This document shows positions 17,253-26,852 of a stretch of 64,000 bases of DNA, one piece after another (positions within the stretch are counted from its first letter, which is position 1; each line of letters begins with the position of its first letter). This DNA comes from Parafilimonas terrae (GTDB lineage: Bacteria; Bacteroidota; Bacteroidia; Chitinophagales; Chitinophagaceae). The stretch spans positions 1,054,001 to 1,118,000 of the forward strand of contig NZ_FOXQ01000001.1 in assembly GCF_900115755.1 (NCBI RefSeq), read 5' to 3'. The notes below the pieces were generated by a model. The model saw only the letters and a program-made list of their open reading frames with translations. It searched no databases and was not told the DNA's origin. The translations under genes were made by a program, and so were the position numbers.

Positions 17253-18878
17253 TTATTCCTTATCCCACCAAACACGATTGGTCCAGGTATCGCCGCCATT
17301 TGAGGAAACACCTGCGTTGTAATTCTCGCCGTTAGTAGACGGTTCGGTTGAAGGATAAGTTTCTCTTCTTGGAATTTGTCCGCCGGAGAAATTTCCTGCA
17401 TAGTTAACCGGTGTTAATACGGGATAACCAGATCTTCTCCAGTTATTCCATGCTTCAATAAAATTGAACAATGTGCCGGTGGTGGCCCAGAATTGCATAT
17501 TGATCTGGGCAAGAGAAGCCTCTGTTGAAGAAGTAACAAGCGGATGTGCAGTAGCATATGTTTCTGCTTCAGTAGCAGATATTTCACCCACGCTGTTAAA
17601 TGTGCCATAAGATTGAAGCGCCGCTGATACACCATTATGATAATGTGTTGATGCATTTCCAACATTCCAGCCTCTTACGGCAGCTTCAGCCAGCAGCAAT
17701 TCTGTTTCAGCATATGTGAGAATAAAACCCGGTGTACTCAGGCTTCTTGTATAAAGCGCTGCAGTAGGCCTTGAGTACAAGCCAACAGCAAATGCTGCAT
17801 CTCCATTAATTGAGGCATCTGCAGGTGATGCGCCCGGATAATTAGGTTCCTTGCTTATATCTGTAGCACCACCATTTTGATCGTAGCCGCTTGGCATGCC
17901 TATTTGTTTAGCAAAAGTGTGGTCACCATCAAGCGTTTTATCATTATTATTGGTTGTGCCGTTTTCTGGGATTTCAGCAATTACAGAAACCCTTGGATCA
18001 TTACCCGCTTTAAGAAAATCCATCAATGGCTTGCTCCATCTAACCTGAGAAAAATCTTCAGGAACCTGCAAAGCGCTTGTGTTGGCATTATTATAACCAT
18101 TTGCATTATCAAAATTAATAAAGGCGTTATCATCAACGCTGCTGAAGGTGCCACCTGCATAAGCTTTCTCCGCATATTTCTGTGCAGTAGCGGCATCAAC
18201 TTTAGTTAAACGCATTGCCATGCGAAGCATCAGTGAATAACCAAACTTTTTCCATTTTGTTATATCACCATCATAAATTATATCGTTGGTAATTTTATCA
18301 CCGGATGCATCTAGCGTACTTATTGCAGAATCAAGGCTGTTAAGCATTGACGGGTAAATATCAGATTGCTTATCATAAACCGGGAAAGCAATATTGGCTG
18401 TTTTTGCCTGTAACGCCTGTGAGTAAGGGCAATCGCCATACACATCTGTAATCAGCTCTAAATTCAATAACTGAACAATAAAGGCAACACTGCTTAAATT
18501 GGTTTGTGCAGTGCCTTTTTCTGCGATAAGGTTTTGTATCTCTTTCGCTTTGCTTGCAGCCTGGTATGCGTTATTCCAGATGCTTGCAGCATAAGTTAAA
18601 ATATTGCCTGATGCCACATATTTATCGCCATTGCTATAATATGTTGGATATTCTGCATTCGCAAATATTTGCACCCACATACTTTGAAACAATATAGCAC
18701 CACTATAACCTTGTATGGTACTTACATAGTTTATTTCTGCAGTCGGCAGCAAAAGATTCGGATCAAAATTTTCACCTGACGCTGAGCCAGGATTAGTATT
18801 TATCTTATCAAAGTCTTTGGTGCACGATGCCGCCAGCATAACCGTTGCTGCACCAATAAATATTAATATCTTCTTCAT
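17253..18878 (-). CDS. SusD/RagB-family outer-membrane lipoprotein, unit 1
   Basis: 541-residue surface lipoprotein that caps the SusC porin and captures nutrient. Lipobox LAASC at residues 15-19 follows a short signal peptide; mature protein starts CTKDFDKINTNPG. The sequence resembles the SusD-like_2 subgroup: LLLPTAEINYVSTIQGY, SVAFIVQLLNLELITDVYGDCPYSQALQ, KWKKFGYSLMLRMAMRLTKVD, RPTAALYTRSLSTPGFILTYAETELLLAEAA (split here by family blocks), and the C-terminal NRVWWDKE. It is 7 bp downstream of its SusC partner, so the pair is an operon. The ligand cannot be read from sequence; no glycosidase lies nearby. Confidence 0.95.
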   Translation of the reverse strand: MKKILIFIGAATVMLAASCTKDFDKINTNPGSASGENFDPNLLLPTAEINYVSTIQGYSGAILFQSMWVQIFANAEYPTYYSNGDKYVASGNILTYAASIWNNAYQAASKAKEIQNLIAEKGTAQTNLSSVAFIVQLLNLELITDVYGDCPYSQALQAKTANIAFPVYDKQSDIYPSMLNSLDSAISTLDASGDKITNDIIYDGDITKWKKFGYSLMLRMAMRLTKVDAATAQKYAEKAYAGGTFSSVDDNAFINFDNANGYNNANTSALQVPEDFSQVRWSKPLMDFLKAGNDPRVSVIAEIPENGTTNNNDKTLDGDHTFAKQIGMPSGYDQNGGATDISKEPNYPGASPADASINGDAAFAVGLYSRPTAALYTRSLSTPGFILTYAETELLLAEAAVRGWNVGNASTHYHNGVSAALQSYGTFNSVGEISATEAETYATAHPLVTSSTEASLAQINMQFWATTGTLFNFIEAWNNWRRSGYPVLTPVNYAGNFSGGQIPRRETYPSTEPSTNGENYNAGVSSNGGDTWTNRVWWDKE

Positions 18879-18885
18879 GATAAAA

Positions 18886-21800
18886 TTAGTTTTTGAATTT
18901 GATGTTTACATTAAAGCCAAATGTTCTTGTTGATGGAAGGCTGGTCCCTTCTATGCCTGCGTAGTTTACATCTGCCCTGAAGCCGCCCTCAGGATCAATG
19001 TTATCGCTCTTCTTCATTAGATAAAACAGGTTACGGCCTACAAACGATATTTGCAGCGTGCGTATAACAGGAACTTTTTTAAGCATCTCTTCGGAGAAAG
19101 TGTAACCTAATGTTACCTGCCTTAATTTAATGTAATCACCACTTAGCACATTTATTTTTGAAATCGTTGCCAGCCTTTGGTAATAAGCCTGCGCATTTGC
19201 AGCAACAGTATTGGCAGTGCCATCGGCATAAACGCCGGTTGTAATACCGCCTTCTCTTCCTTCAAGCGTCATCTTATTCAAACCACGATAAATAGAATAA
19301 TAATTGGTGGCAGATAATACGTTATTTCCATAATTATAATCAACCAGGAAAGACAGATTGAAATTTTTGTAAGTAAATGAGTTATTCAATCCACCATAAT
19401 CAGTTGGTAAAACGCTGCCCATAGGAATGAGGCCCCCCTGTATTGGCAAACCATCTGCATCTACAACTACCTGGCCTTTTGAATCATAAGTATAATCATG
19501 TGCAAGAATTTGCGGACCGGCCAAACCAACGACAAATGCAGTATTGGCATTCAAAGGCCTGTAAGTACCAAGGCCTATATCGTTATCTGCTTCGTCTGTT
19601 GTAAGTATTTTGTTTTGTACATGGGTGTAGTTTAAAGTGATATCCCAGTTGAAATCTTTACCTCTTACCGGCGTACCTGTTATTGCAACTTCAAGGCCTT
19701 GGTTTTGAACAGAACCATTAGCAACCACCCTGCTTGTGTAACCGGTAGCACTGCTCAGGCTTCCGTTCATGATTTCGTTTTTAGTTTTTTGCGTGTACCA
19801 GGCAACATCCAAACCTAACCTGTTGCTGAAAAATTTAAGTTCAGTACCTACTTCAAATTCTGTTTTTGTAAATGGCTTTAAAAAGAGATTAGGCAAAGTG
19901 GAGCTAAAATTACCCGTAGGTGTTCCGTTTATTGAATTACCTACACTATAATACACTGCGGTTGCATACGCATTGGCAGGCTCACCGCTTGTTTGAGCAT
20001 AAGAAGCTCTTAACTTACCAAAGCTCAATACCGGGCTGTGAAGCAATTGAGAAAATACAAAACTTCCTGATACGGATGGTGTGAATATATTCCGCTGATC
20101 CTTTGGAATGCCTGAATTATACAAAGTGGAGAAGGCATCATATCTGCCGGTTGTAGCTAAAGTTAATAAGTCTTTATAGCTGAATTCAACTGAATAATAA
20201 GCAGAATGTACTTCTCTATGTATTTCAGAATAACTTCTTCCAAAACTAACAACATTTCCAGGAGTGTATAAGTAAGGCACTACAAAAGGGCCACCGTTTA
20301 CACCAACTGATTGAAAATTGTTTTTCCTGAGGTTGGCGCCTAATGTTGCATTAAAAGAAACATCTTTTGTAATTGAATGATTAACGCCAACAATACCATC
20401 TACATTCAATTCTGATGTTTGTGCATTGGACTGGTTAATGCTTCCAGACTGGCCTGCCGAATTATAAGAATAAGAAGTACCTGTTGGAGTAACGTTCAGG
20501 TAATCATCATTCTCATGATCATAACCTACTCTTGCCATAGCATAAATCCAGTCAGTGAAATTATATTTAGCGCTCAGGCTTCCAATTAAACGTTTTCTGC
20601 CGGTATTGTTTATCCAGTTATTTACTACAAACCAGGGATTGGTTACATAATTATCATCACTAAAAACAATTTCTGAGCCATCGGCATTAACGCCTGGCTT
20701 AAAGATTTCATTATTTACGTTGCTTGCCAAAAACTGGAAGTTGTTAGGATTGCCCGGGCCATCACTCAAATATTCCCTGTTCCTGTCTTTTTGATCAATA
20801 TAGTTGGCAATTACAGCAACATTCAGTTTTTTAGTAACATTCTGATTTAGGTTTAAATTGATTGTTTTTCTGCTGATGCCGCTTTTCAGCGTAACATTAT
20901 CATTGCCTAAAGTGGAAGCAGAAACCCTGTACGAACCATTATCGCCGCCACCGCTTACAGAAGCCGTATTGGTAAGTGTATAACCGCTGCGGTAAAAATT
21001 GCTGAAGTTATTTTTATAAGGACTGTATGAATATTGATTACCGTCGAATCCTATTACCTGGCTTCCATCCAGTTTTGAACCCCAGCTTAACCGGTTTGTA
21101 CCTAATGCACCGGCAGCCGTAGTTGGTTTTTCTCCATTTTGACCCTGGCCATATACATACTGGTAATCTGTAAAGTCAATTGGTTTATCTGTAACATAGT
21201 TAACATTATATTCAACAGTAGGAGAACCCTTTGACCCCGATTTGGTAGTGATAAGAATAACGCCATTGGAAGCACGGGCGCCATACAATGCAGAAGCCGC
21301 CTGGCCTTTTAAAACAGTCATGGTTTCAATATCATCCGGATTAATATTACCAATGCCATCACCGGCATCAGCACCACCCCATTCGCCAGAGGCGCCTCTG
21401 TTAGAGTTATCCATTGGCACACCATTTATTACAAATAAGGGAGAGCCACCTGAGTTCATGCTTGGCATACCCCTTAAAAGTATCCTGGCTGTACCGCCGG
21501 GCCCACCGCTCGTACCTGTAACTTTCAGGCCGGCTACCTGGCCACCGAGCGACAATGCCACATTGGTTTCCCGTGCTTTATTTAGTGCATCGCCGTTTAC
21601 GGTACTTATGGCATAACCCAGTTTCCGCTCATCTTTCTTAATACCCAGCGCTGTTACTACCACATCACTGATGGTATTGGTGCCGGACTGCATTACAACC
21701 GACACATCTGCCTGGTCTGGCCCCACAGGCACAGACATTGGGTTATAGCCTACATAACTAACTTCAAGCGTTACATTACCGGCAGGTACCGCAATGGTAA

Positions 21801-21990
21801 AACTTCCGTCTGCAGCAGTAGTGGTGGAAACTTTACTGCCCTTTACAGTTACCGTGGCGGCAACCAGGGGCTGGTTGGCGGAGTCTTTTACAACCCCGGT
21901 TAAAGATCTTGTTTGTGCAGATGATTTCATTGAGCAAAAGATTAGCGCAATTAGCAACACAAGCATTTGTGGAGGAGGATACTTTCTCAT
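18886..21990 (-). CDS. SusC/RagA-family TonB-dependent outer-membrane transporter, unit 1
   Basis: 1034 residues from the ATG at 21990, which gives a standard signal peptide (MLVLLIALIFCSMKSSAQ); the upstream in-frame ATG at 22029 would add 13 residues. A CarboxypepD_reg-like domain (LTGVVKDSANQPLVAATV to about residue 90) precedes the plug (VVVTALGIKKDERKLGYA; SPLFVINGVPMDN; VLKGQAASALYGARASNGVILITTK) and a 22-strand barrel ending FGFNVNIKFKN. It imports a ligand handed over by the adjacent SusD using TonB energy. No anti-sigma interaction domain is present. A ROK regulator lies 137 bp upstream. Confidence 0.96.
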   Translation of the reverse strand: MRKYPPPQMLVLLIALIFCSMKSSAQTRSLTGVVKDSANQPLVAATVTVKGSKVSTTTAADGSFTIAVPAGNVTLEVSYVGYNPMSVPVGPDQADVSVVMQSGTNTISDVVVTALGIKKDERKLGYAISTVNGDALNKARETNVALSLGGQVAGLKVTGTSGGPGGTARILLRGMPSMNSGGSPLFVINGVPMDNSNRGASGEWGGADAGDGIGNINPDDIETMTVLKGQAASALYGARASNGVILITTKSGSKGSPTVEYNVNYVTDKPIDFTDYQYVYGQGQNGEKPTTAAGALGTNRLSWGSKLDGSQVIGFDGNQYSYSPYKNNFSNFYRSGYTLTNTASVSGGGDNGSYRVSASTLGNDNVTLKSGISRKTINLNLNQNVTKKLNVAVIANYIDQKDRNREYLSDGPGNPNNFQFLASNVNNEIFKPGVNADGSEIVFSDDNYVTNPWFVVNNWINNTGRKRLIGSLSAKYNFTDWIYAMARVGYDHENDDYLNVTPTGTSYSYNSAGQSGSINQSNAQTSELNVDGIVGVNHSITKDVSFNATLGANLRKNNFQSVGVNGGPFVVPYLYTPGNVVSFGRSYSEIHREVHSAYYSVEFSYKDLLTLATTGRYDAFSTLYNSGIPKDQRNIFTPSVSGSFVFSQLLHSPVLSFGKLRASYAQTSGEPANAYATAVYYSVGNSINGTPTGNFSSTLPNLFLKPFTKTEFEVGTELKFFSNRLGLDVAWYTQKTKNEIMNGSLSSATGYTSRVVANGSVQNQGLEVAITGTPVRGKDFNWDITLNYTHVQNKILTTDEADNDIGLGTYRPLNANTAFVVGLAGPQILAHDYTYDSKGQVVVDADGLPIQGGLIPMGSVLPTDYGGLNNSFTYKNFNLSFLVDYNYGNNVLSATNYYSIYRGLNKMTLEGREGGITTGVYADGTANTVAANAQAYYQRLATISKINVLSGDYIKLRQVTLGYTFSEEMLKKVPVIRTLQISFVGRNLFYLMKKSDNIDPEGGFRADVNYAGIEGTSLPSTRTFGFNVNIKFKN

Positions 21991-22126
21991 TGAGATTTGA
22001 TTTTTAATTAAGAGATTCAATAAATACAAGCATTTTTAATATTAGTTCGATATTATAGGTACTTATTTATCAGAGATGTTTTTTCAGTTGCGCGCTGCTT
22101 CTTTACAGAAAAACAGCTCGTGAAAA

Positions 22127-23374
22127 TTAAACAGCAGCAGTGTTTTTCATTTCTTTCTGCACAGAATGCAATTCAGGTTTGCCTTTGCCTGTTTTCTGGA
22201 TAAAATCTTTATTCAAATTCTCCATCACTAAAGCGGCTGCCCCCATTAAACCGGCCTCAACACCCAGCAAAGAAATTTCCACTGTGGTATTTTCTGCCAG
22301 CCTTGGAATGCAGTAGGTGTTTAAAGCCTGCTGCAACGGCGCAAGCCATAATTTCCCGGCTACGGTTCCTCTTCCTGTTATTATTATTTTACCCGGATTA
22401 ACTATATGTATAAGTATGGATACGCCGCGGCCTATATTGAAGGCACTTTCTGACAATAGTTCCACCGCAAATTTGTCGCCCTTAACAGCAGCAGATAAAA
22501 TCTTATTGGCTGTTTCCTGCATTTGGTCCAGCGAAAGATTCTTCAGCATGGTTGTTTTGCCTTCTTCTATTGCTTTCATAGCCCTTTCGGCCATCACATA
22601 CAGCGAAGCTTCCGTTTCCAGGCAACCGGTTTTGCCGCAGTCACAAATTTTATTATTGGTAAAAAGCGGAATGTGGCTGAACTCGCCTGCAAAACCATTA
22701 TCTCCCCTGAATAACTTATTGTTGATAATCATTCCAAGGCCAATGCCCCAGCCAACATTTATAACCATTGCATTTTTACAGTTGCGGGCTGCGCCCATAC
22801 GCAGCTCAGCCAGGCCCATAACACTTGAATCATTATCAATAAAAACGGGCAGGCCTGTTTTTTCGGCTATGTGCGTACTGAGTGAACCTTTGGTATTCCT
22901 GAAAAAAGAATAATTAATCCCTTTGTTAGCATCTATAAACCCTGGCATTGCAATGCCAATACCTGCAATTTTATTGGTTGGAATATGTGTTTTTTGAATA
23001 AAGGTGTTAATGAAATCGATCAGCATATTCAGGGCGGCATCATTCTCTTTCAGGTTTAACTCAAGGGTTTCAACTTCACTAACTATATTTTTATTTACGT
23101 CTATCAGTGCAGCCTGTGTTACATGCTGGTCCATGGATATGGCGGCTATATAAAAATTATCAGGCGCCAGTGAAAACATTTGCGGGCGGCGGCCACCCGT
23201 TGACACGGCATAACCGTTCTCAATTATCCATTTATCATTAATAAGTTCAGCTAATATTTTCCCTGCAATGGGAAGACTTTTTTTAGTAATTGTGCTTATA
23301 TCAGCGGCAGATAACTCACCCGAGAAAAAGAGTTCTTTTATGACTTCCTTTTTATGCGCAGTTAACTTATCCAA
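22127..23374 (-). CDS. ROK-family transcriptional regulator / sugar kinase-like protein
   Basis: 415 residues. N-terminal winged helix-turn-helix (about residues 5-60: KEVIKELFFSGELSAADIST, GRRPQMFSL) followed by a ROK domain with phosphate-binding motifs and the ROK zinc site (CDCGKTGCLE). The key catalytic region INVGWGIGLGMIINNKLF and DNDSSVMG are retained, so kinase activity cannot be excluded. NagC/XylR-type members repress sugar-uptake genes and release on binding a sugar. The start is TTG. It lies between two SusC/SusD/FG-GAP units in the same orientation and is the obvious candidate regulator of the 20 kb block. Confidence 0.92.
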   Translation of the reverse strand: MDKLTAHKKEVIKELFFSGELSAADISTITKKSLPIAGKILAELINDKWIIENGYAVSTGGRRPQMFSLAPDNFYIAAISMDQHVTQAALIDVNKNIVSEVETLELNLKENDAALNMLIDFINTFIQKTHIPTNKIAGIGIAMPGFIDANKGINYSFFRNTKGSLSTHIAEKTGLPVFIDNDSSVMGLAELRMGAARNCKNAMVINVGWGIGLGMIINNKLFRGDNGFAGEFSHIPLFTNNKICDCGKTGCLETEASLYVMAERAMKAIEEGKTTMLKNLSLDQMQETANKILSAAVKGDKFAVELLSESAFNIGRGVSILIHIVNPGKIIITGRGTVAGKLWLAPLQQALNTYCIPRLAENTTVEISLLGVEAGLMGAAALVMENLNKDFIQKTGKGKPELHSVQKEMKNTAAV

Positions 23375-23495
23375 TGTTTGTTAGTAGCTTTATTATTCAC
23401 CAATATTAATAAATAATTAATGAATGTAACAAATCTTTTGAAAAAAATTTAGAAAGTTCCCTTTACCAATTTTCCAAAAATTAAATAGCCGGTTC

Positions 23496-26400
23496 TTATT
23501 TTGCCAATACTTGCACTGCAGCTCCGTTTTTAGCAACAATTATTAAAGAACCGTTTTTATTTTTTATCTCAACCATCGCCCTCATATCTCCATCAATATA
23601 ACAATTAGATTCTGTGGGATGCATTGGTTTTAATTTGCGGTTAGCCGTGCCTTTTAGCAGCAACCCAAGGCTGGCATCATTCTGTCCGAGCTCCGTTTTA
23701 TACACATAAAAATTGCCTGCAATTAAAATATCCTTTAACCCGTCATGATCAAAATCGTCTGTAATGCTTCCAAATATTTTTGAAAATTGAGCTTCGGGAG
23801 GAAAGGGTTGAAATTCAAAATCATTATTGCCATTATTATACAATATACCCGATGCAAGGTTATTGCAGGTGTACACTACAGCTTGTTTGATTTTATCTTT
23901 TGAAAAAATATCGCTGATGCGGGCATTGGCATAATCACTGTACCTGATAAATTTTTTCCTGAGGGAAGGTATTGCGTTTAACAGCTCATCCCTGGAATAA
24001 ATGGGATAACTTACTCCTCGTATATAACTGCATATAAGAGGGTCTATTATTCCATCATTATCAAAATCGGATGCATACATGGTAAGTGGCGCTTTATCGC
24101 TTACTTTAAGTTGGTTGTTATAACCGCTATTGCCTAAAATAAAATCTGTTTTACCATCATTGTCAACATCTGCGGCCGTAACGGAAGCCCACATACCGTT
24201 CAATTTTGGAAGCCTGTCTGAAACATCTTTAAATTTCCCATTGCTATTAATAAAAAGCATTACAGGCATCCAATCACCGGCAATTAATAAATCAGGGTAT
24301 GTATCATCATTTATGTCTGCAAAACAGGCTGCAGTAACCATGCCGGGCAAACGCAGGCTTGTACAAATATCATCCGTAACATCCGTAAAAATTACAGTTC
24401 CGTTCTTTGAATTGTTATGCAGCAAATAACTTTTGGATGCCAGGGGAAATGAGCCCGGAATTCCTCTTCCTCCCACAAACACATCTATGTAACCATCTTT
24501 ATCAAAATCGCCGACGGCAATGGCGCATTTACTGCTTGTCATTATGGGTAAGGCATCTATTGTTTTTATGAAATTCCCTTTGCCATCATTCATGTACAGC
24601 CTGTCCTGATATTCGGGTGAACCATCTTCATATACGTTTCCGCCGCTTACAACGTATAAATCAGCAAAACCATCATTATTTGCGTCAAAAAAAACAGCAT
24701 TTACATCTTCATCAGCTGCATCGGTATTCCAGGGCTGGGATGGTGATGGCTTAAACTTTCCTTCGCTTGTTTGCAGGTATAATATAGATGACTGGTTAAT
24801 ATCGCCTCCTAAAAAAACATCTTCAAGGCCATCCTCGTTTACGTCAGCTTTTGCTAATGCCGGGCCTTGTTTTGATAACTGGTATGGTATAAGTGGCTCT
24901 GATTTAAAATCTACAAAATCATTGGGCTTATGTATAAAATTCAGTTGGGTTGAAGCCGTTACATCGGCAAATATTTTTTTGGAAACTGCTGATACCTGCT
25001 GCATATACCGGGCATCAGCCTGTTTTAACTGAATCACCTGATCAGCCTCCACATCGTTTAAAATAATTTGTTTTCCACCAGGCCATACTATTTTAATTTC
25101 CCTGACGATTTTATTTTGGGCTACTCCAAAAATCATATCCTGCATTACAGTTGACTGGTAACTTTTTACCGGATATAATTCCTGGTATTGACTATTGCCA
25201 TCAGGAGTTGTTACGGTAACCTTTGCACCATAAGCCCCTCTGTTAAGGCTGTCTCCTTCTATCCGCAGCTTTATATAATGATTGAGCAATGCGCCGTTAT
25301 TACGGTATAACATAGCTGGTTCGTTATTATTGCAAACAATAAGATCAAGTGTACCATTATTATCAAAATCTGCATAAGCTGCTGCGCCGGATATTGTTTG
25401 CGTGTATAAACCCCAATCGTTCGTTTTATTGGTAAAAGTTAAATCATGATTATTTTGAAAGAGATAATTACTGAGTTTAGTTGCAGGCATTTGCTGAACG
25501 AGGTCATAGGTTTGAAAGTTTTGATTACCCCTTTTTGCAGCTTCAATTTTTGCTGCGGCAACCGAAAATTTCAAGAAATCCATATTGGTAAAATCACGGA
25601 GGTAACCATTGCTTATAAACAGGTCTTTCCAGCCATCGTTATCAAAATCTGCCAATAATCCACTCCAGCTCCAGTCGGTATTTGAAACGCCTGCCAACTG
25701 GCCAATTTCGCTGAAACGCATATTGCCTTTTTCATCTGTGCCCTGGTTCAGATGCAGCATATTGCGCATTTCCTGGTAATAAAAACCGCTATCCACAATC
25801 AATTGATGATGTTCGTAATCATCGGGACCTCTTAATAATTTCCGGCGGTAATTATCTTCCGGCAACATATCAAGCGTAAATACATCCGGCCTTGTATCGT
25901 TGTTATAATCGGCAATATCGGCTCCCATTGAATTCTTGGAAATATGGGCGAAAGATTTTTCGAGTGATTCTGTAAAGCTGCCATCCTTATTGTTTATATA
26001 AAAACAATCTCTTTCCGTATAATCGCAGGTGGTATAAATATCAGGCCAACCGTCTTTATTTATATCGCTGATAATTACACTTAGACCAAAATTGAGCGCA
26101 TTATTAATGATACCCGCTTTTAGAGTAACATCTGTAAAATGCATATTACCGGCAGCATCGCGGTCGTTACGGAATAATTGATTTCCATAATTCACGTTAG
26201 GCGTTGACCGCTGTTTGCGTGTTTGCATAAAAGGATCGAAGCCATGGTTGGAGTGATTTAATAAAAACATATCCAGGTCGCCATCGTTATCGTAATCAAA
26301 GAAGGCAGCCTGCGTGCTTTGTGTGCCGGGCGCATCAAGGCCGTATTCTTTGGCCATTTCCTTAAAAACAGGAATACCGTTTACCAATCCGCGGTTAATG

Positions 26401-26852
26401 AATAGCTCATTGCAAAGCTTTTGCGGATTGATAAACTTTCCTGAATGACAAACATAAATATCAAGCAATCCATCACCATTCACATCGGCAATGCTTACAC
26501 CGGTTCCCCATGTGCCATTGCCTTCCACGTTTGCCTGTTTGGTAATATCATTAAACTTAAAACCGCCTTTATTGAGAAATAATTTTGAAGAAGATGTATT
26601 GGATGAAAAAAATATATCGGGCAAGCCATCATTATTGAAATCGCCAATACCTGTACCTGCACCATTGTATAAGTATTCATAACGCAGCACATTCAGCGAA
26701 TCATCTTCCTTAATATCATTTTCAAAATAAACTCCTGTTTCTTTGGAGTCCATTAAAGTGAATAAAGGCAGTGTTGCATTTTGAGCGTTTATTAAACCGG
26801 TAAACCCACAACAAAAAGAAATGAAAATCACCCTTTTCATAAGCAATATCAT
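23496..26852 (-). CDS. FG-GAP/VCBS repeat protein with ASPIC/UnbV domain (CRTAC1-like), copy 2
   Basis: 1118-residue exported protein, paralogous to the one at 13846-17148. Signal peptide MKRVIFISFCCGFTGLINAQ; then repeated calcium-loop motifs (DFNNDGLPDIFFSSN, DVNGDGLLDIYVCHSG, DYDNDGDLDMFLLNHSNH, DINKDGWPDIYTTCD), a central ASPIC/UnbV domain (VKSYQSTVMQDMIFGVAQ, IKIVWPGGKQIIL), and a second repeat half (DVNEDGLEDVFLGGD, DFDKDGYIDVFVGGRG). Its ATG overlaps the stop of the cytochrome/monooxygenase-like gene (ATGA, 26849-26852), indicating translational coupling. Predicted double beta-propeller scaffold or binding protein; no enzyme motif seen. Confidence 0.88.
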   Translation of the reverse strand: MILLMKRVIFISFCCGFTGLINAQNATLPLFTLMDSKETGVYFENDIKEDDSLNVLRYEYLYNGAGTGIGDFNNDGLPDIFFSSNTSSSKLFLNKGGFKFNDITKQANVEGNGTWGTGVSIADVNGDGLLDIYVCHSGKFINPQKLCNELFINRGLVNGIPVFKEMAKEYGLDAPGTQSTQAAFFDYDNDGDLDMFLLNHSNHGFDPFMQTRKQRSTPNVNYGNQLFRNDRDAAGNMHFTDVTLKAGIINNALNFGLSVIISDINKDGWPDIYTTCDYTERDCFYINNKDGSFTESLEKSFAHISKNSMGADIADYNNDTRPDVFTLDMLPEDNYRRKLLRGPDDYEHHQLIVDSGFYYQEMRNMLHLNQGTDEKGNMRFSEIGQLAGVSNTDWSWSGLLADFDNDGWKDLFISNGYLRDFTNMDFLKFSVAAAKIEAAKRGNQNFQTYDLVQQMPATKLSNYLFQNNHDLTFTNKTNDWGLYTQTISGAAAYADFDNNGTLDLIVCNNNEPAMLYRNNGALLNHYIKLRIEGDSLNRGAYGAKVTVTTPDGNSQYQELYPVKSYQSTVMQDMIFGVAQNKIVREIKIVWPGGKQIILNDVEADQVIQLKQADARYMQQVSAVSKKIFADVTASTQLNFIHKPNDFVDFKSEPLIPYQLSKQGPALAKADVNEDGLEDVFLGGDINQSSILYLQTSEGKFKPSPSQPWNTDAADEDVNAVFFDANNDGFADLYVVSGGNVYEDGSPEYQDRLYMNDGKGNFIKTIDALPIMTSSKCAIAVGDFDKDGYIDVFVGGRGIPGSFPLASKSYLLHNNSKNGTVIFTDVTDDICTSLRLPGMVTAACFADINDDTYPDLLIAGDWMPVMLFINSNGKFKDVSDRLPKLNGMWASVTAADVDNDGKTDFILGNSGYNNQLKVSDKAPLTMYASDFDNDGIIDPLICSYIRGVSYPIYSRDELLNAIPSLRKKFIRYSDYANARISDIFSKDKIKQAVVYTCNNLASGILYNNGNNDFEFQPFPPEAQFSKIFGSITDDFDHDGLKDILIAGNFYVYKTELGQNDASLGLLLKGTANRKLKPMHPTESNCYIDGDMRAMVEIKNKNGSLIIVAKNGAAVQVLAK

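Noticed and set aside
21242-21616. Plus-strand frame inside SusC unit 1
   Set aside because: Antisense of the conserved plug domain, with repetitive Pro/Ala content typical of shadow translation. A similar frame at 62412-62903 opposes SusC unit 3.
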